A stretch of 64,000 nt of DNA from Pseudomonadota bacterium (GCA_021819435.1 JAKARB010000007.1:177145-241144), one strand, 5' to 3'. Shown: positions 23,172-33,016, counted from the first letter of the stretch. Program-made: numbers and translations. Notes: generated by a model from the letters alone, not told the origin.

Positions 23172-24014
23172 CTAGTTCTTCTTTTCAAGACGAGCACGCA
23201 CACAGCGCATGTAGTCGCGCAGTGAACTGGCACCAGGACGCCACGCGCCAGGAAGCAAGTGCCAGGAGAACCGCTGCCAATTGGAACCAATCAATGGCTC
23301 CGTTGAGGTGCCCATCGGCGCACCACCATTGGCGGTCTTGACTTCTGGGCTCAACCAAAACATGTCAGGTGCAGCGTCTGGGAACGCCGGAGGCAGCTTC
23401 ACCAACAGTTTGGCGTTGCTAGCGCTATACCCTGATGGCAAGGGAAAATCTGGGACCACCAAGTAGGTCCAGCCATCGGGCTGAGAGACAGTTTCGAACT
23501 GCGCGAACCCAACGTCAGTCGCGGCGATAGACGGGGCACCATAGTTCGCAGGTGGGGCACTGTGGAAGCACTCACCGCACTTGAGCGTGATCGTTGAGTC
23601 GTCAGGGATGACTTGATCCTCATGAGGACGATCAAGGAACAACACATCACCCGCCGGGATCTGAGCGCGCTCCTTGAGCGAGCGGCCGGTTTGCTGCGGG
23701 TTGGCAAATGCGTATTCTTTGCCGTCGATCGTGACCGTGGTGCTGTGTTGAGGCTTTGCATGGGTCCAAAAATGCAAGCCGGGTTCCAGCGCGAAGGATT
23801 GATCGTCGTTGATCAGTTGAAGTTCTTGATCGCGATGGGGCTTTGCGCGGTTGGGATCTTCATGGGCGCCATGCGAGCCCAGGTCAACGCAAAGGATGTG
23901 ATCAAGAGGAATGCCCGCGCGGTCCTTGATGGCGCGGCCTGTGCAGACGGGATGCTCAAAAGAGTACCGAGTTTGGTTGATATGAACATGAACAACGTGA
24001 TTGCTTGAAGCCAT
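23172..24014 (-). CDS. Double ubiquitin-like (beta-grasp) domain protein fused to an E2-like domain
   Basis: Length 280 residues. Two related beta-grasp segments are visible: residues about 7-82 (with TGRAIKDRAGIP) and 93-148 (with TGRSLKERAQIP, ending LKCGECF). This is the pattern of the prokaryotic multi-ubiquitin family. The C-terminal 120 residues (160-280) look like the E2-family domain usually paired with it: VVPDFPLPSGY, LPPAFPDAAPDMFWLSPEV, then SNWQRFSWHLLPGAWRPG. There is no cysteine between 150 and 270, so the canonical E2 active-site cysteine is absent. A histidine (His252) lies in the conserved-looking WQRFSWH stretch. No C-terminal di-glycine is visible on either Ubl unit. A GGAG ribosome site precedes the ATG. 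Middle gene of the operon. Confidence 0.82.
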   Translation of the reverse strand: MASSNHVVHVHINQTRYSFEHPVCTGRAIKDRAGIPLDHILCVDLGSHGAHEDPNRAKPHRDQELQLINDDQSFALEPGLHFWTHAKPQHSTTVTIDGKEYAFANPQQTGRSLKERAQIPAGDVLFLDRPHEDQVIPDDSTITLKCGECFHSAPPANYGAPSIAATDVGFAQFETVSQPDGWTYLVVPDFPLPSGYSASNAKLLVKLPPAFPDAAPDMFWLSPEVKTANGGAPMGTSTEPLIGSNWQRFSWHLLPGAWRPGASSLRDYMRCVRARLEKKN

Positions 24015-24152
24015 TTGTCTTCTCCAGTGTTTGCGGAAAGCGTCCGCTGACAGAGAGAAGAATGAACTTCGAGAGGCTTGAATGCAGTAGTCGCGTGGTG
24101 GTCTTGAAGTGGGTGAAATCTCGACTCATGGACCACCGCCAGACCACCGGCG

Positions 24153-26204
24153 CTAGTCGATCACTACGGCGCTGGACTTCAATGCGTAGCCGCCCGATCG
24201 AGACACAAATATGTCGTTCACATCCGTGGGTGGAGGCAACGACGCCTTTTCAAAACTCTTCTTGACTGCGGTGATGAAGGCGCTCTTTGCTTCTTTGGCG
24301 CTGTCGTTGTCTGGACGCGCGGGCGACAACAACTGGCACAGGTCTTTCTTGGAGACGGGGCGTCCTTGGGCTTTGGTTACGGCAAGCGCAAACTCGAAAG
24401 CTTGAGTGCCATGCTTCAGTTCACCCAACTCCTGCTTCTTGAACCAAGCGATGCCCTGCTTGTTGTCAATGATCAGGTCCTCCGCTGCCCACACTGACGG
24501 TGGCACCTGATCTTGCAAATCCAGCTGCACAACTACTTGACGGATGAGTCCTTCAAGTGAGCCTGTCAGCAGTCGAACAGGAACCTTCGGCAAATCGATT
24601 GCACACAAACAATCATGGGGAATTAGCAGCACCGGACGTGTGCCCTTGCAGCTGCTTTGGATGAGCCTTGACGTGTCCGACGATGGCTCACGTGTCACAA
24701 GGAAGACTGCGACCGTGACTGACGACGTCAACGCACGCGTTCCAAGTGACCAAACACCGGCACAGGTCTCGTGAGCCTTTCCTTCCAACTGTAGGCTGAG
24801 GGCCACCTTCTTTGCCAACGCCTGAACATCAAGTGCATAGCCTTCGTAGTCTGAAGATGTCAGGGTTCTGATGCCGATGGCGGGGTCATCGCTGATGCCA
24901 ATGGTTGAATGCTCCGTAACCTGCACCACAGCCAGTGCGCCACGCGCAGCAGGATGGTTAGGGTGGGTAGCTGTGCTTAGCCAAACTTGGTTAAGGGTCT
25001 TGTCGACGACCAGATCATCAAAGCTGTCACCGATTTGGCGGCGCCATGTGTCTTCTGGCAGGTTCCACGGGTACAACGACCAGAAGTCACGCAATGGAGC
25101 CTCGGAATCAAATGATCCCCTGATACCGACGTCATCTAATAGCCGTTCGACCAATCGTTCATGAACACCAGCATGGATGTCGATGCGGTTAGGTACCTTG
25201 AGCGAAACAAGGCCACGCCGACCACCTCCGGCAAAATGAATGGCCAGCTTGGCTTCAATGAGTTCGCCCTCGTTCAAGTGCGCGCCAAGATCGATGAGGA
25301 CTTGGAAGCAGTCCTTACCCTTGACCCATAGTTTGTCGCCCTCACGGCGCCATTGGAGTTCGGTGACGTCAACGCGATGTATCGCAGCCGGGAGCGAACG
25401 TTCAAATAGTGTGCGGCCATGCTGCTGCAACGGGTGAAGTGAACAGATGCTTTCGCCCGAGAAGAAGGCTTCGTCATTGGCTAGAAGCGTCCCCGCGACC
25501 TCACGATACATGTGGGCCATGTTTGGTGATCTGGTCGCAATCCCGATGCGGCCAGACTTGGGGTCATAGCGGAGGTGATCCGATGTCGCTGGGCGAAAGT
25601 TCAAGATGCCAGGTCGGCTGTCCCGGAACTCGATCAATCGCTTGACAGGATCACCGCGTAGAACCTCGCAGATGTGTTGGCCGTCCCGTTCATACATATA
25701 GACGTGAACATCTTGGCTCTTGCCATGTTCTTTGCACCAGGCCTTCACGGCTTGTTCTAGCCGGTCTTTGTCTATCGTCCCTTTGATTGACCTTTCGCCA
25801 ACATACTCCCTGAAGGTTCGCTGGTCGAGCTGGTTGTACGAGTTGGCTCTGGCGCGGGTCAACACGCTGGCCAACAGAGCGTCAGTGCGACTTTGGATCC
25901 ATACGCGTGCCGCGAGCTCACGTGCGCATTCATCGTCACTTGGCCCAAGGTCCACCTGCTGATCTGCTGCGGCCTGTTCCAGCATCGCTCGACCAGCATC
26001 TGTTCCCAGTTCGTGAATGACGTCAAGGGCGTCTAACAGCTCGCTGCCTGGTTGCTGCCGGGTAAGTGACGTCCAAAGGGCGGCGTGAGTAAATTGCTCT
26101 CCTTCGAATCGCTGGCCTTCCCCAGACGTGTCCAAGACAGTGCGCCAGCTTGGGATGCTGACTTCCATCAATGCCGTTACGTTGTGAAAGCTGGTTGGAA
26201 GCAT
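24153..26204 (-). CDS. Large unknown protein of the ubiquitin-like operon, C-terminal winged-helix-like segment
   Basis: Length 683 residues; no known family is recognised with confidence. It is soluble with no signal peptide or membrane helix. The last 80 residues (about 603-683) have the spacing of an OmpR/SARP-type winged helix: a start like FEFALAVTKAQGRPVSKKDLCQLL, a recognition-helix-like stretch SAKEAKSAFITAVKKSFEKA, and a wing IFVSRSGGYAL. The central part has alternating strands (AIHFAGGGRRGLVSLKVPN). First gene of the three-gene unit, 138 bp before the double-Ubl gene. Base composition is visibly less GC-rich than the core genes. It could be a target, a ligase-like scaffold or an effector; its constant neighbours are the only clue. 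Confidence 0.75.
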   Translation of the reverse strand: MLPTSFHNVTALMEVSIPSWRTVLDTSGEGQRFEGEQFTHAALWTSLTRQQPGSELLDALDVIHELGTDAGRAMLEQAAADQQVDLGPSDDECARELAARVWIQSRTDALLASVLTRARANSYNQLDQRTFREYVGERSIKGTIDKDRLEQAVKAWCKEHGKSQDVHVYMYERDGQHICEVLRGDPVKRLIEFRDSRPGILNFRPATSDHLRYDPKSGRIGIATRSPNMAHMYREVAGTLLANDEAFFSGESICSLHPLQQHGRTLFERSLPAAIHRVDVTELQWRREGDKLWVKGKDCFQVLIDLGAHLNEGELIEAKLAIHFAGGGRRGLVSLKVPNRIDIHAGVHERLVERLLDDVGIRGSFDSEAPLRDFWSLYPWNLPEDTWRRQIGDSFDDLVVDKTLNQVWLSTATHPNHPAARGALAVVQVTEHSTIGISDDPAIGIRTLTSSDYEGYALDVQALAKKVALSLQLEGKAHETCAGVWSLGTRALTSSVTVAVFLVTREPSSDTSRLIQSSCKGTRPVLLIPHDCLCAIDLPKVPVRLLTGSLEGLIRQVVVQLDLQDQVPPSVWAAEDLIIDNKQGIAWFKKQELGELKHGTQAFEFALAVTKAQGRPVSKKDLCQLLSPARPDNDSAKEAKSAFITAVKKSFEKASLPPPTDVNDIFVSRSGGYALKSSAVVID

Positions 26205-26299
26205 CGCGTCAATTCCCTGGAGGTAGAAGGTTGCCGCTGTGTTCGCGGCTCGTCACTAGATGCATTAATCAAGTTGAGTGGTGACCAATACTTCGTTCG

Positions 26300-27388
26300 C
26301 TAAGCGGCGATGTTGAACACGGCCTTCAACCTCTCCACCGTATGCCGCCACTTGGGCGTGGTGGGTTGGCACACTGTGTTCTGGTTGCCAAACAAGCCCA
26401 GCTCATTGAAAGCCAACTGCGCGGGTACGGCGTGCAGCCATTTCACGCGCACGAAGTGCTCGGCCAGTTCGGGGTCTGCTGCGTGTGCGGCCAAACCAGG
26501 CCCCCAAGGCAAGATGGCCGTGGCGAGCTGATCCCCTGCTTCCGTCGCAACGGTGAAGCTGCTGGCAGGCTCCACGCCTTGTATGACCTCCCCGACGCCC
26601 ACATACCCGCGCCCCGGGATGTTGACCCACACCCGATCACCAGGCGAGAGTTGTTTGAGCGTGCGGGTGTACCAGGTACCACCACCTGCGCTGATGAAGC
26701 CATAGGTGCGCGCGTCGTCCCAATGGCGATCTGGCCCTTCGCCGAACGACACATAGAACTCACCGTTCCAGGGCTCCTTGTCCGCCTTGCCTGTGGCGCT
26801 CTGGGCGGCATTGGCCTGGGTCTCGCCAGGGTCCAGCAGCCAGGCCCTGCTGAGCAGTTGCTGGCCGGCATGTTCGAACACCTGGAAGAAGAGCACGTTG
26901 ATGGCGATGTCTCGCTTGTTCAAGTATTCAACAATGCGTTCGGTTGAGGCATCCAGTTCGGCCGCCACAATGATGACCTGATGGGTTTCGTTCAGCGCGT
27001 CTTCGTTCAAGGGAGCACGAAAGCGCTGCTGAAAGTCGGCCTCCAGGCTCTGCCCGGGCTTGAAGCGCGCATAGATCTGCTTGATGCGTTCAGACTCCAG
27101 CCCTGCCACCCACGAGGCGTAGTCCAAGGCCTGCGCCACGATCTCGCGTGGCGTGCGGTCGCGCTTGAGTTCAACCAGCACCAGCGAACCATCGGGCGCG
27201 ATGGCCAGCAAATCAATGCGGCCACCAAAGCTGGTCACCTCTTGCCGGCCGATCAGCATCCATTCTGGCGACAGGATGCGCGGGTCGCGCACGATCATGT
27301 CTTCGAGCAAGGCCTCGCTGGCGAGCTTGCTGTGGGTCAGGGGCGCGGGTTGCTGGCCGACTTGCCAGATGGCGTGCTGGATGGGCAT
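26300..27388 (-). CDS. PD-(D/E)XK nuclease-like protein (DUF91/NucS-type N-terminus) in the restriction operon
   Basis: Length 362 residues. The N-terminal nuclease fold shows GRIDLLAIAPDG (Asp59), LVLVELKRD (Glu73, Lys75) and a helix with REIVAQALDYASW, the layout of DUF91/NucS-like PD-(D/E)XK enzymes. The C-terminal half (about 215-340) is a separate beta-rich domain (PWNGEFYVSFGEG, GDRVWVNIPGRGYVGVGEV), resembling a small nucleic-acid or modified-base reader; this is inferred. It begins 9 bp after hsdS with a good AGGAG site, so it belongs to the type I restriction operon. Such nucleases are frequent passengers of hsd loci and may degrade invading DNA or restrict modified DNA. Confidence 0.8.
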   Translation of the reverse strand: MPIQHAIWQVGQQPAPLTHSKLASEALLEDMIVRDPRILSPEWMLIGRQEVTSFGGRIDLLAIAPDGSLVLVELKRDRTPREIVAQALDYASWVAGLESERIKQIYARFKPGQSLEADFQQRFRAPLNEDALNETHQVIIVAAELDASTERIVEYLNKRDIAINVLFFQVFEHAGQQLLSRAWLLDPGETQANAAQSATGKADKEPWNGEFYVSFGEGPDRHWDDARTYGFISAGGGTWYTRTLKQLSPGDRVWVNIPGRGYVGVGEVIQGVEPASSFTVATEAGDQLATAILPWGPGLAAHAADPELAEHFVRVKWLHAVPAQLAFNELGLFGNQNTVCQPTTPKWRHTVERLKAVFNIAA

Positions 27389-27397
27389 GGGGCGCTC

Positions 27398-28975
27398 CTA
27401 AGCCACGGCTTGCTCGACGAGCGCAGTGGCGAGTTGGGCGTGCCGTTGGCGGGCCTCGGCCAGTTGGGCTTTGAGCTGATCGCACAGGGCCATCAGTTCA
27501 TCGACTTTGGCGACGATGCGATGTTGTTCGGCTAGTGGAGGCAATGGCACGGGAATGCTGCGAATTTTGCCAACGCTCAGATTGAAGAGACCGCTAGTAG
27601 TGATGGCTAACCGCTTCATGTGTCCAATACCAACCGGGGAGTTCAGATACAGCGCAAGGTAGTGCACCTGCTCATCAACATTTGGCCTGACACGCATCAG
27701 ATGGTTCTGATACACGCAGTTCTCCACCTGACCTTGCCAAATGGCACAACGACCAATCTCGTTTTCACTACCGTTGCCTTCAACGATCAACAGGTCGCCT
27801 TTGTTCAGGCGCCACTTAACTAGTTCATCGTGGCTTAGCTCATATCGCTCCAATTCGGTCACATCAATATAGCCACGCTGAACATTGGCAACGCGCAGGT
27901 AGGGGAAATGCAGCGAGACGGGTCTTCTGAGTGGAGTCTTTTGAATACCACCTTGAACAGAGCAAAAATCACTGATCAGTTGTTCGCGCCAACCCGGTGG
28001 CAGAGACCCCGTCGCTCTGGAACGGGCCAATTCGTGAGGCACCAACTTCCCCATCACCGCCAACTGCAGCACCGTCTGCTTGAGCGCATCGATGCTGGCT
28101 TCGGTGGTGAACAGGGTGTGGAAGTGCTCGGACAGGCGTTGCCAGCTGGCGCGGAAGTCGGCGGCGTCGGTGGCCTGGGTTAGGCTGTCCAGCAGGGCTT
28201 GCACGAGCTGGGCGTGGGCCGCTTCGGCATCGGCCTGATCGGCTTCCAGCCGGTCGCACAGGGCCATCAGTTCATCGACTTTGGCAACGATGCGGTGTTG
28301 TTCGGCTAGCGGAGGCAATGGAACAGGGAGCTGTTCCATTTTCTCCTTGGTCATGTGGGTCATGGAGACGCCATGTCCAGCAGCCCTAATTGCAGCGGTC
28401 TGCGCTTGCAAGTAGTCATGCAAGTATCGACGGCTTAAGTCTGCGTCACTGTGTGGAGCCAGCTTCCAGATGTGATAGTGGTAAATCGACCGTTCGCCAG
28501 TCCAAATGAATGGCCCAAAGGACGCAGACCAAGCGTAAAGCAAATCACCTGGTACGCAGTAACGGTCCTCGTCGAGAGTCAAATTGGAGTAGTACCAATG
28601 ATTTGATGTGAAGAGGTTACCCACTCGCAGGACCGGCGTTCCTTGTTCAAGTAGTTCCTCCTTCTTGTATGCACGTCCATTGAGGACTTCCACCAAATCC
28701 GCAAGGCAGCACCATTTCCAACTGGAGGGAATCACATAGGGGTGGCTACCTGCCAAGTCATTCCGAGACTTTTTAGCTTTGACCCGCCCTCGTGGCTGCA
28801 ATGCAGCTTTCGCAGCAGCCGTCCGTGCAAGTAAGACAGCAATCGGCTCGTCTGAAGGGTCATGGGGCACCAACTTCCCTCTGACGGCCAACTCCAGAAT
28901 CAACCCCCGTAGCTTCTTGATTCCATCTGGCGCGCCAGCCACCAACGGCAAGTGCTTCGTCACCAGCGCCGTCAT
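27398..28975 (-). CDS. hsdS: Type I restriction-modification system specificity subunit S
   Basis: The DNA-recognition subunit that directs HsdM and HsdR. Length 525 residues with two target-recognition domains separated by conserved coiled-coil spacers. Both spacers contain near-identical segments (PLPPLAEQHRIVAKVDELMALCD, seen near residues 220 and 490), which form the helices binding HsdM. An N-terminal extension of about 75 residues includes a KLRGLILELAVRGKLVPHDP repeat, also seen mid-protein as LKQTVLQLAVMGKLVPHE, showing the internal duplication. Its ATG overlaps the hsdM stop (ATGA). The target sequence cannot be deduced from the protein by eye. Confidence 0.95.
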   Translation of the reverse strand: MTALVTKHLPLVAGAPDGIKKLRGLILELAVRGKLVPHDPSDEPIAVLLARTAAAKAALQPRGRVKAKKSRNDLAGSHPYVIPSSWKWCCLADLVEVLNGRAYKKEELLEQGTPVLRVGNLFTSNHWYYSNLTLDEDRYCVPGDLLYAWSASFGPFIWTGERSIYHYHIWKLAPHSDADLSRRYLHDYLQAQTAAIRAAGHGVSMTHMTKEKMEQLPVPLPPLAEQHRIVAKVDELMALCDRLEADQADAEAAHAQLVQALLDSLTQATDAADFRASWQRLSEHFHTLFTTEASIDALKQTVLQLAVMGKLVPHELARSRATGSLPPGWREQLISDFCSVQGGIQKTPLRRPVSLHFPYLRVANVQRGYIDVTELERYELSHDELVKWRLNKGDLLIVEGNGSENEIGRCAIWQGQVENCVYQNHLMRVRPNVDEQVHYLALYLNSPVGIGHMKRLAITTSGLFNLSVGKIRSIPVPLPPLAEQHRIVAKVDELMALCDQLKAQLAEARQRHAQLATALVEQAVA

Positions 28976-30441
28976 GCGTCACGCTCCAGCGCGTCGGCCA
29001 GCGCGGCCTTCAACTGCTCACGCAATTGAGCAATGCTGTCCTGCTTCTTCGCAAAGGCCGCCAGCAACTCAGTCGGGTCATGGCTCACCTGCTTACCCAC
29101 ATGCGGGTTCTTGCAGTCCAGGTTCCAGTTGCGGGCCTTGATCTCGTCCAGGCTCACCTTCCACGCAAACTCGTTGGCCTCGCGGCGGGCAAAGCCGTCG
29201 GCCTCGCTGCCCCACCAGGCTTCTTCCAACTTGAACTCTTCCACGCGCATGGGCCGCGTCTTGCTGTAGTTCTTCACGCCTGCGGGATACTGGTGCTCGT
29301 AGAACCACACGTCGCGTGTGGGGCGGCCTTTGGTGAAGAACAGCAGGTTGGTCTTGATGCCGGTGTAGGGGTTGAACACGCCATTGGGCAGGCGCACCAC
29401 GGTGTGCAGGTCGCACTCGGTCAGCAGCTTTTCCTTGATGCGACTCTTGATGCCTTCGCCAAACAGGAAGCCATCGGGCAGCACCACGGCGGCGCGGCCA
29501 CCGTCTTTGAGCAGGTGCATGATGAGCACCAGAAACAGGTCGGCCGTTTCACGGGTGCGGAAGGCGGTGGGGAAGTTGGTCTCGATGCCGTCTTCTTCCA
29601 TGCCACCAAAGGGCGGGTTGGCCACGATGCAGTCCACCCGATCTTTGGGGCCCCAGCTGATGAGGGGGCGGGCCAGGGTGTTGTCGTGCCTGATCTGGTT
29701 GGGCACCTCGATGCCGTGCAGGATCATGTTGGTGGTGGCCAGCAGGTGGGGCAGCGGCTTCTTCTCCACGCCGAAGATGCTGGCTTGCAGCGCCTTTTCA
29801 TCGGCAGGCGTCTTCACATAGCGCTGGCGCTTGTGCTCGATGGTGCAGGTCAAAAAGCCGCCCGTGCCGCAGGCCGGGTCCATCACCTTCTCTTTGAGCT
29901 TGGGGTCCACCATGCGCACCATGAACTCGGTCACCGGCCGCGGGGTATAGAACTCGCCTGCGTTGCCGGCGTTTTGCAGGTCGCGCAGCAGTTGCTCGTA
30001 CATGTCGCCAAAGGCGTGGCGTTCCTGGGCTTTGTTGAAGTCCACGCTGTCCTGGATCTTGTTGATCACCTGGCGGATCAACTGGCCGGACTTCATGTAG
30101 TTGTAGGCATCCTCGAACACGCTGCGCACCACGTAGGCGGCGGGCTTGCTGGCATCGGCATCGAGGTTCTGCAGGCCAGGGAAGAGTTCGTTGTCGATGA
30201 AGCTCTTGAGCTCATCGCCCGTCATGCCTTCGGGGTTGGCGGCCCAGTTGCGCCAGCGGTATTGCTCAGGTAGGGGCGATTGATAGTCGTCTTTGAGCAG
30301 CTCCCATTCCATCTCGCGGTCGTCAAAGATTTTCAGGAAGAGCAGCCAGACGAGCTGGCCAATGCGCTGGGCGTCACCATCGACACCCACGTCTTTGCGC
30401 ATGATGTCTTGGATGGACTTGATGGAACTGCTGATGGACAC
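28972..30441 (-). CDS. hsdM: Type I restriction-modification system methyltransferase subunit M
   Basis: An N6-adenine methyltransferase of 489 residues that protects host DNA. The N-terminal helical domain (IKSIQDIMRKDVGVDGDAQRIGQLVWLL) is typical. The SAM-binding motif reads DPACGTGGFL and the catalytic motif is NPPFGG. The C-terminal part interacts with HsdS. A GTG at 30441 is taken as the start, 30 bp after hsdR, with AAGGT upstream. Co-transcribed with hsdR and hsdS; all motifs look intact. Confidence 0.95.
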   Translation of the reverse strand: MSISSSIKSIQDIMRKDVGVDGDAQRIGQLVWLLFLKIFDDREMEWELLKDDYQSPLPEQYRWRNWAANPEGMTGDELKSFIDNELFPGLQNLDADASKPAAYVVRSVFEDAYNYMKSGQLIRQVINKIQDSVDFNKAQERHAFGDMYEQLLRDLQNAGNAGEFYTPRPVTEFMVRMVDPKLKEKVMDPACGTGGFLTCTIEHKRQRYVKTPADEKALQASIFGVEKKPLPHLLATTNMILHGIEVPNQIRHDNTLARPLISWGPKDRVDCIVANPPFGGMEEDGIETNFPTAFRTRETADLFLVLIMHLLKDGGRAAVVLPDGFLFGEGIKSRIKEKLLTECDLHTVVRLPNGVFNPYTGIKTNLLFFTKGRPTRDVWFYEHQYPAGVKNYSKTRPMRVEEFKLEEAWWGSEADGFARREANEFAWKVSLDEIKARNWNLDCKNPHVGKQVSHDPTELLAAFAKKQDSIAQLREQLKAALADALERDA

Positions 30442-30471
30442 AAAGGGACCTTAAAGGGTTCAGGCCTGGAA

Positions 30472-32859
30472 TCAGGCATAGAGGTTGTTTTCAAGCTCGG
30501 TGACGGCTTGGGTGTAACCAGCCTTGCCACCGAAGGCTTTGACGATTTCAATGGGTGAGCCCAGTTTGTTGAACGGGTCGAGCTGCAGGATCTTGATGTC
30601 TTCGATGTTGACCAGGCCGGTGTCGGCGTACTTGTCCAACAAGGCTTCGAGCACTTGCCTTGCCGCGCCTTGGTACTTGGCGAAGTAATTGCGCTTCTTG
30701 ACGTTCTCGGCCCGCTCTTTGCGGCTCAAGGGCGGCTGGTCGAAGGCCACGTGGCACACCAAGTCGAAGGGGTCGAGCGGTTTGCCCAGTTTGGCTTCCA
30801 CCTCTTCTTGCAAGGCCTCCCACAGCACGCCCTGGTTGGCCAGCTCTTCGATGATGGCGGTCTTTTGGTCGGCATCAGACCAGCGGCGCAAGAAGGCATC
30901 GAGCGAGCCAAACTGTTTGTGCACGCAGGTGCGGGTGTAGTCGCGCAATGATTCGGTGATCAGCTTGCCATCGCTGCCGTAATACTGCACGCGCTCGGCC
31001 ACCACGTACACGGGTACGTCGGCTACCACGTACTTGATGCGCTTGCCGCCTTCGCCTTCTCCGCCAGTGCCGCCTGTGGGGCCGTCCTCGCCATCGTGGT
31101 TGTCATTGGGCCAGTCCCCAGCGTCGCCAGGTGTTGTGCTGCCGTCGGGCACCTCATCGGGCGGCACAGGGGTGTCGCCAGGGCCTGGCTGGTAGATCTG
31201 CACGGGCTCGCCGTCAAAGGCTTTGTCGGCAAACAGCTCAGTCGCCTTCTTGAAGTCCATGATGGTGAACCAGAACTTGTCGAAGTCTTCGTTGATGCGG
31301 GTGCCACGGCCGATGATCTGTTTGAACTCGGTCATCGACTTGATGTGCTGATCGAGCACAACGAGCTTGCAGGTCTGCGCGTCTACACCCGTGGTCATGA
31401 GCTTGCTGGTGGTGGCAATGACCGGGTAGCGCGATTCAGGGTTGATGAAGTTGTCCAGCTCGGCCTTGCCTTCCTGGTCATCACCCGTGATGCGCATGAC
31501 GTATTTGCGGTTCTCTTGCACCCGCTCGGGGTTGAGGTTGACGAGGGCTTGGCGCATGCGCTCGGCATGGTCAATGTCATCGCAAAAGACGATGGTCTTC
31601 TGGAACGGATCAGAGGCTTTGAGGAAAGCAGTGATCTTTTGGGCTACGACCTGAGTGCGCAGCTTCATCACAAGCTGGCGGTCCATGTCCTTGAGGTTGT
31701 AGATGCGGTCTTCGATGACCTCGCCGTTCTCATCGACCATGCCTTTGGTGGGGCGCCAGCCTTCCAGGTCTTTGTCCAGGTCAATGCGCACCACCTTGTA
31801 GGGCGCCAGGAAGCCGTCTTCAATGCCCTGCTTGAGCGTGTAGCTGTAAACGGGCTCACCAAAGTAATGGATGCTGGAGACCTCTTTGGTCTCTTTGGGC
31901 GTGGCAGTCAGGCCCACATGGGTGGCGCTGGAGAAGTAATCCAGGATCTCGCGCCAGGCGGAGTCCTCTGCCGCGCTGCCGCGATGGCATTCGTCAATGA
32001 CGATGAGGTCAAAGAAGTCGCGCGAGAACTGCTTGTAGATGTTCTTCTCTTCTTCATTGCCCGATACAGCCTGGTACAGCGAGAGGTAGATCTCGTAAGA
32101 GGTGTCGATCTGGCGCTTGCTGATCTTTGTCATCGCTGCGCCAAAGGGCTTGAAGTCGTTGTTCTTGGTCTGGTCCACTAGGATGTTGCGGTCAGCAAGG
32201 AACAAGATGCGTTTCTTCTGGCGCGACTTCCACAAGCGCCAGATGATCTGAAACGCCGTGTAGGTCTTGCCCGTACCGGTGGCCATCACCAGCAGTACAC
32301 GGCTTTGGCCACGCGCCACCGCCTCCACCGTGCGGTTGATGGCGTTCATCTGGTAGTAGCGCGGCACGCGGCCTGAGCCGTCGTCGTAATACGGCGCTTC
32401 GACCCGGGCGCTGGCGGCGGCGTCCAGGCCCTTCCATCGGCAATAGCGTTGCCAAAGTTCTTGCGGGCTGGGGAATTGGTCGAGGCTCAGTTCGGTTTCG
32501 ACCTGGGCGCCTGTGCCGGTGCGGTCATGGAACAGGAAGCCGTCGCCATTGCTGGAGAACACAAAGGGCACGTCCAGCGCATCGGCATAGTCCAGGGCTT
32601 GCTGCATGCCAGCGCCAACCGCATGCTTGTTGTCCTTGGCTTCGATGACGGCCAGGGGCAGGTTGAGCTGGTGGTAAAGGATGAAATCGGCACGGCGGGC
32701 CTTGCCGCGCGTGTGCAGCTTGCCGCGCACCATGATGCGGCCTTTGGTGAAGCTGAACTCTTCGCGAACCTGCTTTTGGATGTCCCATCCCGCCTGCGCA
32801 ATGGCAGGCGTGATGAACTTGGTACAGATGTCCCTTTCGGACATTGATTTCTTATCCAT
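30472..32859 (-). CDS. hsdR: Type I restriction enzyme R subunit (translocase and endonuclease)
   Basis: The motor and nuclease of the type I complex, about 795 residues. The N-terminal PD-(D/E)XK nuclease has [21 protein letters not shown] (Asp and ExK). The SF2 helicase core has Walker [14 protein letters not shown], the DECH box VIDECHRGS, motif III TATP, and motif [10 protein letters not shown]. The C-terminal helical part ends NNLYA after a Gly/Asp/Pro-rich linker (about 595-640). The ATG at 32859 is preceded by GGGGAG; an in-frame ATG lies further upstream at 32931, and another at 32844. First gene of the minus-strand operon; upstream lies a dense cluster of repeated TTTGTGC-type sites. 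Confidence 0.95.
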   Translation of the reverse strand: MDKKSMSERDICTKFITPAIAQAGWDIQKQVREEFSFTKGRIMVRGKLHTRGKARRADFILYHQLNLPLAVIEAKDNKHAVGAGMQQALDYADALDVPFVFSSNGDGFLFHDRTGTGAQVETELSLDQFPSPQELWQRYCRWKGLDAAASARVEAPYYDDGSGRVPRYYQMNAINRTVEAVARGQSRVLLVMATGTGKTYTAFQIIWRLWKSRQKKRILFLADRNILVDQTKNNDFKPFGAAMTKISKRQIDTSYEIYLSLYQAVSGNEEEKNIYKQFSRDFFDLIVIDECHRGSAAEDSAWREILDYFSSATHVGLTATPKETKEVSSIHYFGEPVYSYTLKQGIEDGFLAPYKVVRIDLDKDLEGWRPTKGMVDENGEVIEDRIYNLKDMDRQLVMKLRTQVVAQKITAFLKASDPFQKTIVFCDDIDHAERMRQALVNLNPERVQENRKYVMRITGDDQEGKAELDNFINPESRYPVIATTSKLMTTGVDAQTCKLVVLDQHIKSMTEFKQIIGRGTRINEDFDKFWFTIMDFKKATELFADKAFDGEPVQIYQPGPGDTPVPPDEVPDGSTTPGDAGDWPNDNHDGEDGPTGGTGGEGEGGKRIKYVVADVPVYVVAERVQYYGSDGKLITESLRDYTRTCVHKQFGSLDAFLRRWSDADQKTAIIEELANQGVLWEALQEEVEAKLGKPLDPFDLVCHVAFDQPPLSRKERAENVKKRNYFAKYQGAARQVLEALLDKYADTGLVNIEDIKILQLDPFNKLGSPIEIVKAFGGKAGYTQAVTELENNLYA

Positions 32860-33016
32860 CCGACTACCACTCCCCAGTGATGGTCGCCCCGGCACCGATA
32901 TCAGCTTGTGGGCGCGGGCATATTTTGCCATCTAGACACTTGAGGGGCGAATCGTCTGCAGACGGGTACCTAGTGACAGCGGTATATCGGACACATCGGC
33001 ATAAACCAGTCTGATC

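Noticed and set aside
29026..32181. Plus-strand frames of 360-415 codons opposite hsdM and hsdR
   Set aside because: Antisense shadows of intact restriction genes, with no domain or ribosome site.
32859..32931. Longer HsdR start at 32931
   Set aside because: The ATG at 32859 has GGGGAG upstream and the extra 24 residues have no family match.
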